Assembly (NCBI GenBank): GCA_028293745.1
Contig: JAQGOF010000039.1
Coordinates: 1 to 64,000 of the forward strand
DNA from: Gammaproteobacteria bacterium
Lineage (GTDB): Bacteria > Pseudomonadota > Gammaproteobacteria > Steroidobacterales > Steroidobacteraceae
Direction of reading: 5' to 3'
Length of the DNA: 64,000 bases
The notes beneath the pieces are model-generated. The model was not told where the DNA came from and ran no database searches. It saw only the letters and a program-made list of their open reading frames with translations. Below, one piece after another: positions 33,860 to 44,791 of this stretch (position 1 is its first letter; every line of letters begins with the position of its first letter). A program made the translations under genes and the position numbers.

Positions 33860-36800
33860 GCCGCGCTCGACAGGGCCGTTTCGCTCCAGCCACCACCCAG
33901 TGCCTTCATGAGGGCCACACTTTGTGTGAGTCGGGCCTCCGCGACCTGCAACGCCGTCTCCTCATTGGAGAGCGCTGTCGTCTCGGCAGTTACAACTGCT
34001 GTGTAGGATTGTGTTCCCGCCTGATACTCGTTCAGTGCGATCTTGACGGCTCGGCGAGCCAATGTGACCGCCGCGGCCTGAGCCTCTGCCTGCTGAGCGA
34101 GGATCCGCAGGCTCGACAGGCCATCTTCCACGTCCCTGAAGGCACTCAGCACGCTCTGCCGATACTTGGCGACGCTCTGGTCGTAATTCGCCCGAGCCGC
34201 CGCGATGGCAGCGGAGCGGCCGCCGCCATCGGCGACCAACTGGTTGGCGCTCGTCGCCAGCGACCAAACTTCGTTTGATGCGGAGATCAGGCCGTGCAGC
34301 GGCGCTTGCGCGTAGCCGAATGCGGCCGAGAGGCCGATATCGGGGTAGTAGGCAGCAACAGCTACACCGATGAGTGCGTTTTCTCGTTCCATGCTGCGCT
34401 CCGCCTGCGCGATATCCGGACGGCGCTCGAGCAGTGTGGAGGGCACTGTGACCGGAATAGTTGGAACGGACGGCGGCAGTTCCGCAACCGCGATTGTGAG
34501 CTCGGACGGTGGTTGGCCGGTCAAAAGGGCAATGGCGTGTTCGAATTGGGCGCGACTGATGCCGACGGCGAGGAGTTGCGCCTGTGTCGTTTGTAGCTGC
34601 GTTTCTGCCGTGATTACATCCGACTGCGACACGATTCCGGCCTCGTACTGGTTGCGGGCAATCGTGAGGCTGCGCTGGTAGGCGGTAGCTGTATCACTGA
34701 GGAGTCGCTGCAGCGAGTCCTGGTATCGAAGCTGAAAATAGAACGTCGCCAGGTCCGCCTGGGCTGCCAGCCGCACGGAGGCGAGCTCGGCCGCACTGGC
34801 TTGCGCTGCTGCCCGGTCGCTTTCGACCTGGCGGCGCACTTTGCCCCAGATATCCGCGCCCCAGGCCGCGCTCGCTTCAAGAAAATGCGTGGTCCCGGTC
34901 ACGCCACTGCTGCGCGATCGGTTCACTCCTGAGGTCACGGACAACGTCGGAAACAGGTTGGAACGCGCGTCGTTCACGACCGCTCGCGCCTGCCGGTACG
35001 CGGCCTCAAAGGCCTTCAGATTCTGGTTGCCAATATCGATTTTCGTCTCGAGCTCATCGAGCAACGGATCATCGTAAATATCCCACCAGCGTCCTCGATC
35101 GGCCATGTCCGCGGGCGCGGCGACTTTCCAGCCGGCCGGCGCGCTTGGCGATTCCTTGTAGCGCGCGGGGACGGGTGCTGCCGGGCGCTGATAATCAGGC
35201 CCAACCGCACACCCAGCCAACATTGCAGACCCGGCAAGAACCGCGAGCCAGAGGCGAAAGCGATCGAGATACAGATAGACGATGGGCGTTGTATAGAGCG
35301 TCAGCACCTGGCTCACGATCAACCCGCCGGCGATGGATATACCGAGCGGCCTGCGCAGCTCCGAGCCGGCGCCCGTGTCGAAAATCATCGGCGCCGCGCT
35401 CAGCAGCGCTGCGAGAGTTGTCATCATGATCGGGCGAAACCGGATCAGGCAGGCTTGGTAGATGGCCTCGGCGGGAGTCATGCCCCAGCTTCGCTCTGCC
35501 TGGAGCGCGAAGTCGATCATCATGATCGCGTTCTTCTTGACGATCCCGATCAGCAGGATGACCCCGATCAGAGCGATGATGGTGAGCTCCATGCCGGCCA
35601 GCATCAGCGCCGCCACAGCGCCGATCCCAGCCGAGGGGAGAGTCGACAGAATCGTAAGGGGATGTATGTAGCTCTCGTAGAGCATGCCCAGCACGACATA
35701 GACGCTCAGCAGGGCACCCGCGATCAGCAGCAGCGCGCCTGCCGAACCTGAGTGCTCGGTCGCGGCTGAACCGGTGAAGCGGCCACGAATGGAAGCCGGA
35801 AGGCCGATCCTCACCATGGCCTGTTGAATGGCGGCGGACGCCTGCGACAGGGTGTGATTCGGCGGCAGATTGAAGGAGATGACAGTCGCGACACCCAGGT
35901 CCTGGTGGTTGACCTGAGTCGGCGACATGCTCAGCTGTAGCCGCCCGACGGAGGAGAGTGGCACCAACGCCGCTCCACTCGTGCTGACATACAGGGATGA
36001 GAGGTTCTCTGGGTCCTGCAGGTAGCGGGGCGGCACCTCCATCACGACGTGATACTGGTTGCGCGGACCATAGATTGTTGAGACCTGCCGCTGGCCCAGA
36101 GCGTCGTACAACGTTGCATCGACACCAGCCGGCATCAGTTGGTAGCGCGCAAGGCTCGACCGGTCTGCCACGAACGTGGCTTTCAATCCGTTCTGCTGCT
36201 CCTGCGTGATATCGGCGAGGTTGGGATCGCGCTTGAGGGCATCGACCAGTCTCGCAGTCCATTCGTACAATCGCGTTGTGTCGTCGCTTTGGAGGATGAA
36301 CTGGAACTCGCCCTGAGTCTGGCCGCCTTCGGCGAACAGGTCCTGGATCGAGAACATGCTGTACTGGGTGCCAGCCAACTGGCCCAGCTTCGATTGCACC
36401 CGCGTCATGAACATTCTGGAGGATACGCGCTCGGCTAGCGGCTTGAGCCTGATGAACACTGTTGCCGTCGTGCTCTGGCCGCCGGCGAAGGTCGTGACTC
36501 GTTCGACCGCAGGATCGTGCCGGATGATTTCCTCCACCTCTGCCATCTTCCCCTTCAGCCTGTCAAAGATGATGCTCTGATCCGCACGGATCTTGCCAAG
36601 AATCAGCCCGCTATCCTGCTCTGGGAAGAATCCCTTGCGCACGGTGGCAAACAGCAGGACGTTGAGGGCGATGGCCGCCACGAGGGTCAGCATCACGAGG
36701 ACCGGATGCCGCAATGCCACGCGCAGCGAAACCGCGTAGGCGCGTTGAACGGTGTCAACAGTTGCGCCAGCTGCCCGCGACAAGCGTCCGACTGGCGTCC

Positions 36801-38277
36801 CGGTTTCGGCGCGGAGGAGCCGTCCGCACATCATTGGCGTAAGCGTCAGAGACAGAACGAGCGAGATGCCTATCGCCAATGAGAGCGTCATGGCGAACTC
36901 GTGGAACAGTCGGCCGGCGATACCTCCCAGCAACAGCAAGGGCAGGAACACTGCGACCAGCGAGGCGCTCATCGATATAACGGTGAAGGCAACCTCACGC
37001 GTGCCTAAGAGCGCGGCCTCCAACCGTGGCATCCCCGCTTCCATATGCCGCGTCACGTTCTCCAACACCACGATCGCATCGTCGATGACGAAGCCGGAAG
37101 CGATCGTGAGTGCCATCAGCGTCAGGTTGTTAAGGCTGTAGCCAAGCACGTACATTGCGGCCAGCGTTCCGATCATGGAGATCAGCACGGCGGTTCCGGG
37201 AATCAGCACCGCGTGCCAGCTACGCAGGAACAGGAAAACCACCAGCACCACGAGTAGAACGCCAAGCACCAGCGTCCGCTCGGTGTCAGCCAGCGATGCA
37301 CGGATTGTGGCGCTGCGGTCACCGGCGAAGGTCAGATGCACGTCGCCAGGGAGCGCAGCTTGCAATGCGGGGAGCGCGGCCTTTACGCGATCGGTGGTAT
37401 CAACAATGTTGGCTCCGGCTTGCTTGTAGACCAGTAACACGAGTGCCGGCTGGCCGTTAGCTATCGCGTATGCGTGGATGTCTTCGATCGAGTCGATGAC
37501 CTCGGCAACGTCGCTCAGATGCACGGCCGTTCCGTTGCGATGGGCGATCACGATGCCACGATAATCGGCGGCTCGAAGTGCCTGGTCATTCGCGTAGAGT
37601 TGGTAGTGCAGGCCATCTCCCTCTATCGCGCCCTTGGGCCGATTGACGTTTGTCGCGGCGATCGCGGTGCGAACGCTTTCAAGCCCAATGCCCATGGCGG
37701 AGAGCGCATGGGGGTTGATCTCGACGCGGACAGCCGGCAGTGAACTGCCGCGCAGGTTGACGAGGCCGACGCCGGAAATCTGCGACAGGCTCTCCAGCAG
37801 GATTGAATTGGCTGCGTCGAAGAGTTGTCCTTGGGAGAGCGTCGTCGATGTCAGCGCGATGATCAGGATGGGCGCGTCCGTCGGATTGGCCTTCTTGTAG
37901 GTAGGCAGGGATCTCAGGTTTACGGGCAGATCGCTCCGAGCTGCGTTGATCGCGGCCTGCACGTCGCGCGCCGCGCCGTTGATGTCACGATCCAGGTCGA
38001 ACTGCAGATCGACCTCCGTAGCGCCGAGGGAGTTGGTCGAGCGCATGGCTGTCAGCCCGGCGATCTGGCCAAGGCGGCGTTCCAGCGGTGTTGCGACTGT
38101 CGCCGCCATGGTCTCCGGGCTGGCGCCTGCCATGCTCGCCTGGACCTGGATGACCGGGAAGTCAACCTGCGGGAGCGGCGAGACCTGCAGGTACCCGAAA
38201 GCGACGCAGCCGGCTAGCGCAACGCCGAGAGACAGCAGCGTTGTCGCCACCGGACGTCCCACGGCGGTTGCGATCAT
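33808..38277 (-). CDS. RND efflux permease fused in frame to an outer-membrane channel lipoprotein
   Basis: A 1489-residue protein. Residues 1 to about 1010 are a complete MdtC-type RND permease ([20 protein letters not shown], then [51 protein letters not shown]). With no stop, the frame passes [22 protein letters not shown] into a NodT/OprM-type channel ([32 protein letters not shown]). The junction Cys1023 (codon 35211-35209) completes a lipobox LAGC. No convincing internal start exists. ATG 38277 overlaps the upstream permease stop (ATGA); the 84-residue extension to 38529 is a shadow. Signal peptidase II cleavage could release the channel. Confidence 0.9.
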   Translation of the reverse strand: MIATAVGRPVATTLLSLGVALAGCVAFGYLQVSPLPQVDFPVIQVQASMAGASPETMAATVATPLERRLGQIAGLTAMRSTNSLGATEVDLQFDLDRDINGAARDVQAAINAARSDLPVNLRSLPTYKKANPTDAPILIIALTSTTLSQGQLFDAANSILLESLSQISGVGLVNLRGSSLPAVRVEINPHALSAMGIGLESVRTAIAATNVNRPKGAIEGDGLHYQLYANDQALRAADYRGIVIAHRNGTAVHLSDVAEVIDSIEDIHAYAIANGQPALVLLVYKQAGANIVDTTDRVKAALPALQAALPGDVHLTFAGDRSATIRASLADTERTLVLGVLLVVLVVFLFLRSWHAVLIPGTAVLISMIGTLAAMYVLGYSLNNLTLMALTIASGFVIDDAIVVLENVTRHMEAGMPRLEAALLGTREVAFTVISMSASLVAVFLPLLLLGGIAGRLFHEFAMTLSLAIGISLVLSLTLTPMMCGRLLRAETGTPVGRLSRAAGATVDTVQRAYAVSLRVALRHPVLVMLTLVAAIALNVLLFATVRKGFFPEQDSGLILGKIRADQSIIFDRLKGKMAEVEEIIRHDPAVERVTTFAGGQSTTATVFIRLKPLAERVSSRMFMTRVQSKLGQLAGTQYSMFSIQDLFAEGGQTQGEFQFILQSDDTTRLYEWTARLVDALKRDPNLADITQEQQNGLKATFVADRSSLARYQLMPAGVDATLYDALGQRQVSTIYGPRNQYHVVMEVPPRYLQDPENLSSLYVSTSGAALVPLSSVGRLQLSMSPTQVNHQDLGVATVISFNLPPNHTLSQASAAIQQAMVRIGLPASIRGRFTGSAATEHSGSAGALLLIAGALLSVYVVLGMLYESYIHPLTILSTLPSAGIGAVAALMLAGMELTIIALIGVILLIGIVKKNAIMMIDFALQAERSWGMTPAEAIYQACLIRFRPIMMTTLAALLSAAPMIFDTGAGSELRRPLGISIAGGLIVSQVLTLYTTPIVYLYLDRFRLWLAVLAGSAMLAGCAVGPDYQRPAAPVPARYKESPSAPAGWKVAAPADMADRGRWWDIYDDPLLDELETKIDIGNQNLKAFEAAYRQARAVVNDARSNLFPTLSVTSGVNRSRSSGVTGTTHFLEASAAWGADIWGKVRRQVESDRAAAQASAAELASVRLAAQADLATFYFQLRYQDSLQRLLSDTATAYQRSLTIARNQYEAGIVSQSDVITAETQLQTTQAQLLAVGISRAQFEHAIALLTGQPPSELTIAVAELPPSVPTIPVTVPSTLLERRPDIAQAERSMERENALIGVAVAAYYPDIGLSAAFGYAQAPLHGLISASNEVWSLATSANQLVADGGGRSAAIAAARANYDQSVAKYRQSVLSAFRDVEDGLSSLRILAQQAEAQAAAVTLARRAVKIALNEYQAGTQSYTAVVTAETTALSNEETALQVAEARLTQSVALMKALGGGWSETALSSAAQPTRGKVTSASKPPAG

Positions 38278-41200
38278 GGCTGGAGTACGCTCCGGTCTCC
38301 GATGGGCCGTGTGCGCCGTTGCAATCGGCGCGATAGAGCGTCGAAGGCCAGATATACGACCGGCGTAGTGAAGAGAGTCAGCAGCTGACTTGCTACGAGG
38401 CCGCCTGCGATCACCAGACCGAGTGGGCGGCGCAGCTCCGAGCCCACGCCGGTGCCGAACATCAGGGGCAGCGAGGCGAGCAGGGCGGCCATCGTCGTCA
38501 TCAGAATTGGCCGGAACCGGAGCAGGCACGCGCGATGAATCGCCGCGCGCGGCGACAACCCGTCCTCGCGCTCAGCGGCCAGCGCGAAATCGACCACCAT
38601 GATTGCGTTCTTCTTCACCAGCCCGATCAGCAGGACGATGCCGATCACGGCGATCACGTCCAGACTGCCGCCGCGCAGATCGAGGGCAAGCAGCGCGCCG
38701 ACGCTTGCCGAGGGAAGGGTGGACAGGATCGTCAGGGGATGGATGAAGCTTTCATACAGAACGCCTAGAACGATGTACATCGTCACCACAGCTGCCAGGA
38801 TCAGGTAGAGCTCGTTGCCAAGTGAGTTCTCGAAGGCCGCGGCTGTGCCCTGAAATGCGAGTTGAAAGCTTCGTGGTAAGTCGATGTTGGCCCGTGTTCG
38901 CCGGATTTCGGCCGTTGCGTCACCGAGCGAGGCGCCGGGGGCGAGATTGAACGATATGGTCGCGGCTGGAAACCGACCGAAATGCGCGATCTGCATTGGC
39001 GCGCTGCGCTGGGTCATTTGCACGACCGCGCTGAGAGGTACCTGGCCGGTACTGGCTGTTCCGGACGGTAGATAGATCGAACCGAGCGCTTCGAGAGTTC
39101 CCCTCATGGAGGGATCGGCCTCGAGAATGACTCGATACTGACTCGACTGGGTGAATATGGTGGAGACGATGCGCTGGCCGAAGGCGTCGTACAGCGCGTT
39201 GTCGATGGTGGCCGGCGTAATCCCATATCGGCCCGCGGTTGTTCGGTCGATCGTCAGATACGCCGCGAGGCCGTTGGTTTGCAGGTCGCTTGTCACGTCG
39301 CGCAGCCACGGCTGCTCCCTCAATCGCGCCACGAGCTTTCCGGTCCAACGCTCGAGCTCGCTGCTGCTCGGATTGGCGAGGATAAATCGGTATTGGCCTG
39401 GACTGATGCCTGTGTCCAGGGTCAGGTCCTGGACCGGCTGCAGGGTCACACTGATGCCGGGTAGTGTGGCCGCCAGCGCTTGCAAGCGCCGCGCGACGAC
39501 ACTAGCGCTCGGCCTACGCCCGTCGCCACGCCGCAGACTGATGAGCATCCGTCCTGAGTTCAGGGCCGCGTTCGTGCCGTCGACACCAACGTAGGACGTC
39601 AGGTTCTCAACGTCCGGGTCCCGCAGGATCGCCTCGCCCAGTGCCCGCTGCCGCGTTGTCATTGCGGCGAACGAGGTCGATTGCGGTGCTTCGGTCACCG
39701 CCTGGATGAGGCCCGTATCCTGCTCCGGAAAGAATCCTTTCGGGAGTTGCAAGGCCAGAAAGGCGGTCGCGACCAACGTGGTCAGCACGACCAACAGCAT
39801 GGGTGCCCTGTGGTCGAGTACATGATCGAGAAGCCGACCGTACTGAGCTATGACCCGCTCCAGGAGGGACTGGCTGCGGACGCTGGCCTTGCTCGCGTCG
39901 CCTGTCGCCTTGGAGGGAGGATGTCCCAGCAATCGGGCGCAGAGCATTGGCACCAAGGTGAGTGACACGAAGGCAGAGATCACGATCGTAATTGCGAGCG
40001 TCAGCGCGAATTCGTGGAACAGGCGGCCGACCACGTCGGCCATGAAGAGGAGGGGTATCAACACCGCCAGGAGAGAGATCGTGAGTGAGATGATCGTGAA
40101 GCCGATCTCTCGCGAGCCACGCAGCGCCGCCTCGACGGGTGGCACACCGGCTTCGATATGCCGGCTGATGTTCTCGATCACCACGATGGCGTCATCGACC
40201 ACGAAGCCTGCGGAGATAGTCAGCGCCATCAGCGACAGATTGTCGAGGCTGAAGCCCCACAGGTACATGCCCGAGAGCGCGCCGATCAACGAGAGCGGCA
40301 CCGAGAGGCTCGGAATGAGGGTGGCGGAAAGACGGCGCAGGAACACGAAAATCGTCAGGACTACCAACGCGACTGCCAGCCCGAGCTCGAACTCAATATC
40401 CCGGACGGAGGCCCGGATCGTCGTCGTGCGATCCGTCAGGGGCGTCACGGTGATAGCGGCGGGAAGTGCGGCCCGCAGCTCCGGCAGCGCGGCCTTGATG
40501 CGGTCGACGACTTGAATGACGTTCGCACCAGGTTGCCTCTGCACGCTCACGATGAGCGCGGGCGTGTCATTCATCCAGGCTGCGAGGTTGGTGTTCTCCG
40601 GCCCCTCCTCGACAGTTGCTACATCGGAGAGCCGGATCGGCCTGCCGTCTCGATAGGCGATGATTGCTTCGGCGTAGCGGCTCGCATCCTGGAGCTGATC
40701 GTTGGTATCGATGCCGTAGGCCTGCGTCGGGCCCTGCAGCGTACCTTTTGGAGCATTGACGTTGAGGTTGCCGAGCGTGGTCCGAAGATCGTCAATGTTG
40801 AGCCCACGAGATGCGAGCATGCGTGGATTGAAGCGAACTCGTATGGACGGTCGTTGCCCGCCACCTATCGTGACCAGACCGACGCCCGGCAGCTGAGAGA
40901 TCTTCTGCGCCAATCGGACATCAACGAGATCTTGCACCTGCGGCAGGCTCAGGGATTTCGAGGTGATGCCGAGCGTCAGGACAGGGACATCCGCAGGATT
41001 GACCTTGGCGTAGGTGGGAGGCGAAGGGAGATCTGTAGGCAAGTAGCTGGTTGCCGCGTTGATCGCGGCCTGGACTTCCTGCTCCGCAACGTCCAGCGCC
41101 AGGATCAGGTCGAATTGCAGGGTAATGACGGAGGCGCCGCCGGAACTGTGAGACGACATCTGCGTCAGGTTCGCCATTTGTCCGAACTGTGTCTCCAGCG

Positions 41201-41396
41201 GCGCACTGACTGCCGAGGTCATTACATCTGCGCTGGCGCCGGGATACAGAGTGGTGACTTGGATCGTCGGATAGTCGACTACCGGCAGCGCTGCGACTGG
41301 GATGAAGCGGAAGGCCGTGGCGCCAAGCAAGAGAATCGCCGCCAGCAGCAAGGTGGTTGCCACCGGGCGCAGGATGAAGGGGCGGGAGAAGTTCAC
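38274..41396 (-). CDS. RND efflux permease, MdtB type
   Basis: A 1040-residue inner-membrane proton antiporter with 12 helices and two large periplasmic loops. Family landmarks: [31 protein letters not shown] region, the proton-relay helix [38 protein letters not shown], and [14 protein letters not shown] with [15 protein letters not shown]. It overlaps both neighbours as ATGA: the adaptor stop at its start and the next permease start at its stop. The pairing with a second, different RND subunit is the MdtBC heteromeric arrangement, exporting amphiphiles such as bile salts or novobiocin in other species. Confidence 0.93.
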   Translation of the reverse strand: MNFSRPFILRPVATTLLLAAILLLGATAFRFIPVAALPVVDYPTIQVTTLYPGASADVMTSAVSAPLETQFGQMANLTQMSSHSSGGASVITLQFDLILALDVAEQEVQAAINAATSYLPTDLPSPPTYAKVNPADVPVLTLGITSKSLSLPQVQDLVDVRLAQKISQLPGVGLVTIGGGQRPSIRVRFNPRMLASRGLNIDDLRTTLGNLNVNAPKGTLQGPTQAYGIDTNDQLQDASRYAEAIIAYRDGRPIRLSDVATVEEGPENTNLAAWMNDTPALIVSVQRQPGANVIQVVDRIKAALPELRAALPAAITVTPLTDRTTTIRASVRDIEFELGLAVALVVLTIFVFLRRLSATLIPSLSVPLSLIGALSGMYLWGFSLDNLSLMALTISAGFVVDDAIVVIENISRHIEAGVPPVEAALRGSREIGFTIISLTISLLAVLIPLLFMADVVGRLFHEFALTLAITIVISAFVSLTLVPMLCARLLGHPPSKATGDASKASVRSQSLLERVIAQYGRLLDHVLDHRAPMLLVVLTTLVATAFLALQLPKGFFPEQDTGLIQAVTEAPQSTSFAAMTTRQRALGEAILRDPDVENLTSYVGVDGTNAALNSGRMLISLRRGDGRRPSASVVARRLQALAATLPGISVTLQPVQDLTLDTGISPGQYRFILANPSSSELERWTGKLVARLREQPWLRDVTSDLQTNGLAAYLTIDRTTAGRYGITPATIDNALYDAFGQRIVSTIFTQSSQYRVILEADPSMRGTLEALGSIYLPSGTASTGQVPLSAVVQMTQRSAPMQIAHFGRFPAATISFNLAPGASLGDATAEIRRTRANIDLPRSFQLAFQGTAAAFENSLGNELYLILAAVVTMYIVLGVLYESFIHPLTILSTLPSASVGALLALDLRGGSLDVIAVIGIVLLIGLVKKNAIMVVDFALAAEREDGLSPRAAIHRACLLRFRPILMTTMAALLASLPLMFGTGVGSELRRPLGLVIAGGLVASQLLTLFTTPVVYLAFDALSRRLQRRTRPIGDRSVLQP

Positions 41397-42553
41397 GGGT
41401 TGTCGGCCACGCTCCGCAGAGTGCTGGGTCGGATCGCAACCCTGATTCCGTCACTCAGCCGATCGATGCCATCAACGACGACACGATCGCCCGTGGATAG
41501 GCCTTCGAGCACCATGGTCCGGCCATCGTGCGACGCGCCCGCTGCAATGACCTGGACGGCAACAGTGTCGTCGCCACGCATGCGGTACACATACGGACCG
41601 GGCGTCCCGTAACGGATAGCGGTGGTCGGGACGAGAAGCGCATCGTGCTGCGTATCGACGAGAAGGCGCGTATTGACGAACTGGTTTGGGAAGAGGTCGC
41701 CGTCCCGATTCGGGAAGACCGCACGCAACTTGACAGTGCCGGTTGATATGTCGATCTGGTTGTCGAGGGTGTCTAACACTCCTCGGTCGAGGAGAGTGGT
41801 GTCGTTGCTGTCGTATGTGACAACCGGAAGGGCGACGTCTGAACGGAGTCTTTTCAACACGGGGCCCAGTTGCGCCTGCGGAATCGTGAAAATCACCGAG
41901 ATCGGCTGGATCTGGGTGATCACGACGAGACCGTTGGCGTCCGTCGGTTGCACATAGTTACCCGAATCGACTTGCCGCAAGCCCGCGCGTCCGTCGATCG
42001 GCGCGACGATATGGCAATACGCAACATCGAGTCTCTGCGCGTCCACCAACGCCTGATCGGATTTCACCGTCCCTTCCAACTGGCTTACCGTCGCCGTCGC
42101 AGTGTCAAAATTCTGCTGTGATGTCGAGTCTTGAGCCAGCAGTCGCTCGTGTCGCGTGAGGTCGAGCTGCGCGTTGCGCAGCAGAGCCTGGTCCTTGATG
42201 AGCTGACCTTGAAACTGGGCCAGAGCTGCTTCGTAAGGCCGCGGATCGATCTGCGCCAACAATTCGCCCTTCCTGACCATCTGACCTTCTTTGAAAATCA
42301 CGGCCGTCAGATAGCCGCTGATGCGCGATTTCACCGTGACAGTGGACAGTGGTGTGACCGTACCCAGCGCTTGCAGCTCGAGGGGCAGATCTCCCTTCGT
42401 TACCACGCCGACAGCCACCGAGGGAGCGAACATCGTCGGCATCAAGGCGTTCGACGGGCGGCGGGAAGACAGGACGTAAATGATGCCCGCTACTCCAACC
42501 GCCGTGACGATGAACACTACATTGCGTCGCCTACTTGCCGGCATCATCGGCAT
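41393..42553 (-). CDS. RND efflux periplasmic adaptor, MdtA type
   Basis: A 386-residue membrane-fusion protein. The N-terminal anchor helix ([20 protein letters not shown]) is followed by a split lipoyl domain ([20 protein letters not shown] and [16 protein letters not shown]), an alpha-helical hairpin and a beta-barrel ([20 protein letters not shown]). The start is uncertain: ATG 42553, 42547 and 42544 are all possible, and the frame stays open to 42616. Any of these overlaps the 3' end of mlaA, within the 15-nt repeat region. It would bridge the permeases to the fused channel. Confidence 0.88.
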   Translation of the reverse strand: MPMMPASRRRNVVFIVTAVGVAGIIYVLSSRRPSNALMPTMFAPSVAVGVVTKGDLPLELQALGTVTPLSTVTVKSRISGYLTAVIFKEGQMVRKGELLAQIDPRPYEAALAQFQGQLIKDQALLRNAQLDLTRHERLLAQDSTSQQNFDTATATVSQLEGTVKSDQALVDAQRLDVAYCHIVAPIDGRAGLRQVDSGNYVQPTDANGLVVITQIQPISVIFTIPQAQLGPVLKRLRSDVALPVVTYDSNDTTLLDRGVLDTLDNQIDISTGTVKLRAVFPNRDGDLFPNQFVNTRLLVDTQHDALLVPTTAIRYGTPGPYVYRMRGDDTVAVQVIAAGASHDGRTMVLEGLSTGDRVVVDGIDRLSDGIRVAIRPSTLRSVADNP

Positions 42554-43295
42554 CGGGCAACGTGTCGTCGGGCAGTTTGTCGTCAGGCAATTTGTCGTCG
42601 GGGATGCCTTCAACAAGCACCTTGTGATCGCGTTTCTGAAACCAGATATTGCGCACGAACCCGTAAGGATCGTAGGCGCTATCGACCATGTGGTCGAAGG
42701 GCAGCAGGTTCGCCCGACCGTTGACTTTGTCCGAGACGGTGAGGCTCGCCTGTAGGATCGGATCGCTGATTTGACCGTCGATGCTCATGAACCGATCGGG
42801 AATCAAGCCGAAGGCGTCGCGCACATCGGAAGGCCCCAACAACGGCAGCATCAGGTAGGTCCCGGTGGGCAAGCCCCACTTGCCGAGCGTTTGTCCGAAG
42901 TCTCTGTCATGCTTCTCGAGTCCGAATCGGGTGGCCGGATCGAAGACGCCACCGATGCCGACAGTCGTGTTGACCGCAAATCGTCCTACGTCGCTTCCGA
43001 AGTCGCGGAATTGACCTTGGAAAAGATCGTTGCCGATGGTCTTGGTGTACCCGAGGTTGCTGAAGAAGTTCGATACACCGGTGCGTACGGGGTGCGGCGT
43101 CACTTTGACGTAGCCGCGCGCCACGGGGCGCAAAACCGCATGATCGAGGGCGCTGTTAAACTTGTACATCGAGCGGTTGAACCGTTCGACGTGATCGCGT
43201 GGGTCCCGTTTGCTGCCTTCCGGCAGGCTGGCGCAGCCAACCAGGCAGCACGCGAGCGTAAGCAGGGTCAAGCTAGTCGAGTTCGCAGTGGGCAT
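42531..43295 (-). CDS. mlaA: MlaA/VacJ-type outer-membrane lipoprotein
   Basis: A 254-residue lipoprotein with lipobox LVGC at residues 18-21 and AAGGAAG upstream of ATG 43295. The MlaA core is clear: DPRDHVERFNRSMYKFN, VGRFAVNTTVGIGGVFDPAT and PTGTYLMLPLLGPSDVRD. MlaA moves mislocalised phospholipids from the outer membrane toward the Mla pathway. The other mla genes are absent here; instead it heads the RND efflux operon. The C-terminus is a tail of DDKLP-type repeats coded by three 15-nt units, reaching into the adaptor gene start. Confidence 0.9.
   Translation of the reverse strand: MPTANSTSLTLLTLACCLVGCASLPEGSKRDPRDHVERFNRSMYKFNSALDHAVLRPVARGYVKVTPHPVRTGVSNFFSNLGYTKTIGNDLFQGQFRDFGSDVGRFAVNTTVGIGGVFDPATRFGLEKHDRDFGQTLGKWGLPTGTYLMLPLLGPSDVRDAFGLIPDRFMSIDGQISDPILQASLTVSDKVNGRANLLPFDHMVDSAYDPYGFVRNIWFQKRDHKVLVEGIPDDKLPDDKLPDDTLPDADDAGK
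42555..42599 (-). repeat. Three tandem 15-nt units coding the MlaA tail
   Basis: Units at 42555-42569, 42570-42584 and 42585-42599 each encode D-D-x-L-P in the mlaA frame (KLP, KLP, TLP). Copy number could vary by slippage without shifting the frame. The same bases lie just ahead of the adaptor's candidate start codons. Confidence 0.75.
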
Positions 43296-43372
43296 GGGCT
43301 TCCTTTTTCGATGCAGGCGGTTGTGCGCACCGAGCAGAAGTTAGCCCTCGATCTTTCGTTTTTGATGTGCGG

Positions 43373-43391
43373 TTTGCGGGCTGACCGCAAA
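43373..43391. repeat. Hairpin TTTGCGG/CCGCAAA in the mlaA-TMEM175 divergent gap
   Basis: Seven-base arms (43373-43379, 43385-43391) around GCTGA. It lies in the 154-base gap between divergent genes and could be an operator for either. Confidence 0.45.
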
Positions 43392-43414
43392 GATGTGTAC
43401 AGCTCGAAACAAAT

Positions 43415-43433
43415 CTCAGCAGTCGCTGCTGAG
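43415..43433. repeat. Hairpin CTCAGCAG/CTGCTGAG before the TMEM175 gene
   Basis: Eight-base perfect arms around TCG at 43415-43433, overlapped by a second palindrome CTGAGCTCAG (43429-43438). It ends only a dozen bases before the TMEM175 start, so in RNA it would sit next to the ribosome binding site GGGAAGG. Confidence 0.5.
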
Positions 43434-43449
43434 CTCAGCGGGGAAGGCG

Positions 43450-44028
<579 letters not shown>

Positions 44029-44621
44029 TGCCTATATCAAGCCGCCTGCTGTTCTGCCTCCCAACCCTTTTCCAGGCGGCGAGTCTGTATATGCTCAACC
44101 AAGACGCTCGCCATCAGCGTCCGCGCGGGGGAAGGGGTGACGCGGAATCCAGGCACGCTCTTATGTAGAAGAAAGCGACAAAATGGCCGGTTTACGTAAA
44201 GAAACGCGACACGCTCGGCTTGTTTAGGCGATCTTGGGTGGAGGATTGCGACAGCGGAGTCTTTGACTGATTCAGTCGCTGGTTGGACATGAGCTCGACC
44301 GCCAGCTGTTTTGCGGCGCTCACTCAGTCCAACGCCATGGAGCGCCCCGAGGGGCACCCGGAGGCAGCAGCTGCGCAGCCTCGGGGGAGGCGTACCAAGA
44401 GCGAGCGGTGCGGATGAGAGAATGAAATGACGCGCGCCGTGATGTGCGGCTAGAATCTCGCCCCGTCGGACCCATGATGTGGTTTCCTGGATGCGTTGCT
44501 TCAGTCGTCGGCCCTGGTGATTGCCAGAGCGGGCGCCGGCGTCGTTTCCAAGTTGCCCGTGCCCGACTTTCCGTACGGATTCCGTACGGTAGCTAAGCGC
44601 TCAGTAAGTCCTTGATTTAAT
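44029..44621. other. Gene-poor stretch between the TMEM175 gene and the tRNA
   Basis: About 590 bases with no credible gene. A reverse frame at 44037-44357 lacks ribosome site, recognisable sequence and family features. A -10-like CTAGAAT lies near 44450. Two copies of the palindrome CCGTACGG occur at 44571-44578 and 44582-44589, near the tRNA 3' end. It could be the scar of a lost element, but no integrase or att pair is visible. Confidence 0.5.
44571..44589. repeat. Doubled palindrome CCGTACGG
   Basis: Two copies of an eight-base palindrome, at 44571-44578 and 44582-44589, separated by ATT and located 33 bases past the tRNA-Glu 3' end. They could form a short hairpin or a protein-binding tandem site. 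Confidence 0.45.
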
Positions 44622-44697
44622 TGGCGCTCCCAACCGGATTCGAACCGGTGTACTAGCCTTGAGAGGGCTATGTCCTGGGCCTCTAGACGATGGGAGC
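44622..44697 (-). tRNA. tRNA-Glu (anticodon CUC)
   Basis: On the minus strand the 5' acceptor GCTCCCA pairs with TGGGAGC, then discriminator G and an encoded CCA. The D-arm CGTCTAGAGGCCCAGGAC is the highly conserved tRNA-Glu form. The anticodon stem is TAGCC/GGCTA with loop CTCTCAA, giving anticodon CTC, and the T-arm is ACCGG-TTCGAAT-CCGGT. Length is 76 nt with CCA. Confidence 0.97.
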
Positions 44698-44791
44698 GAA
44701 GAATGCGGGGCGGTCGCCGAGCGCGGTATTATAGGGAACTCAGTCGATTGCTCAAGCCGAAAGCTACTAATTGAACGCGTCTTCTGCGTCC

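Noticed and set aside
38278..38529. 84-residue N-terminal extension of the RND-channel fusion frame
   Set aside because: It overlaps the end of the upstream permease gene, is not hydrophobic or family-like, and ATG 38277 overlaps that gene's stop as ATGA.
44037..44357. 106-codon reverse frame in the gene-poor stretch
   Set aside because: No ribosome site, no family resemblance, and biased composition; treated as non-coding.
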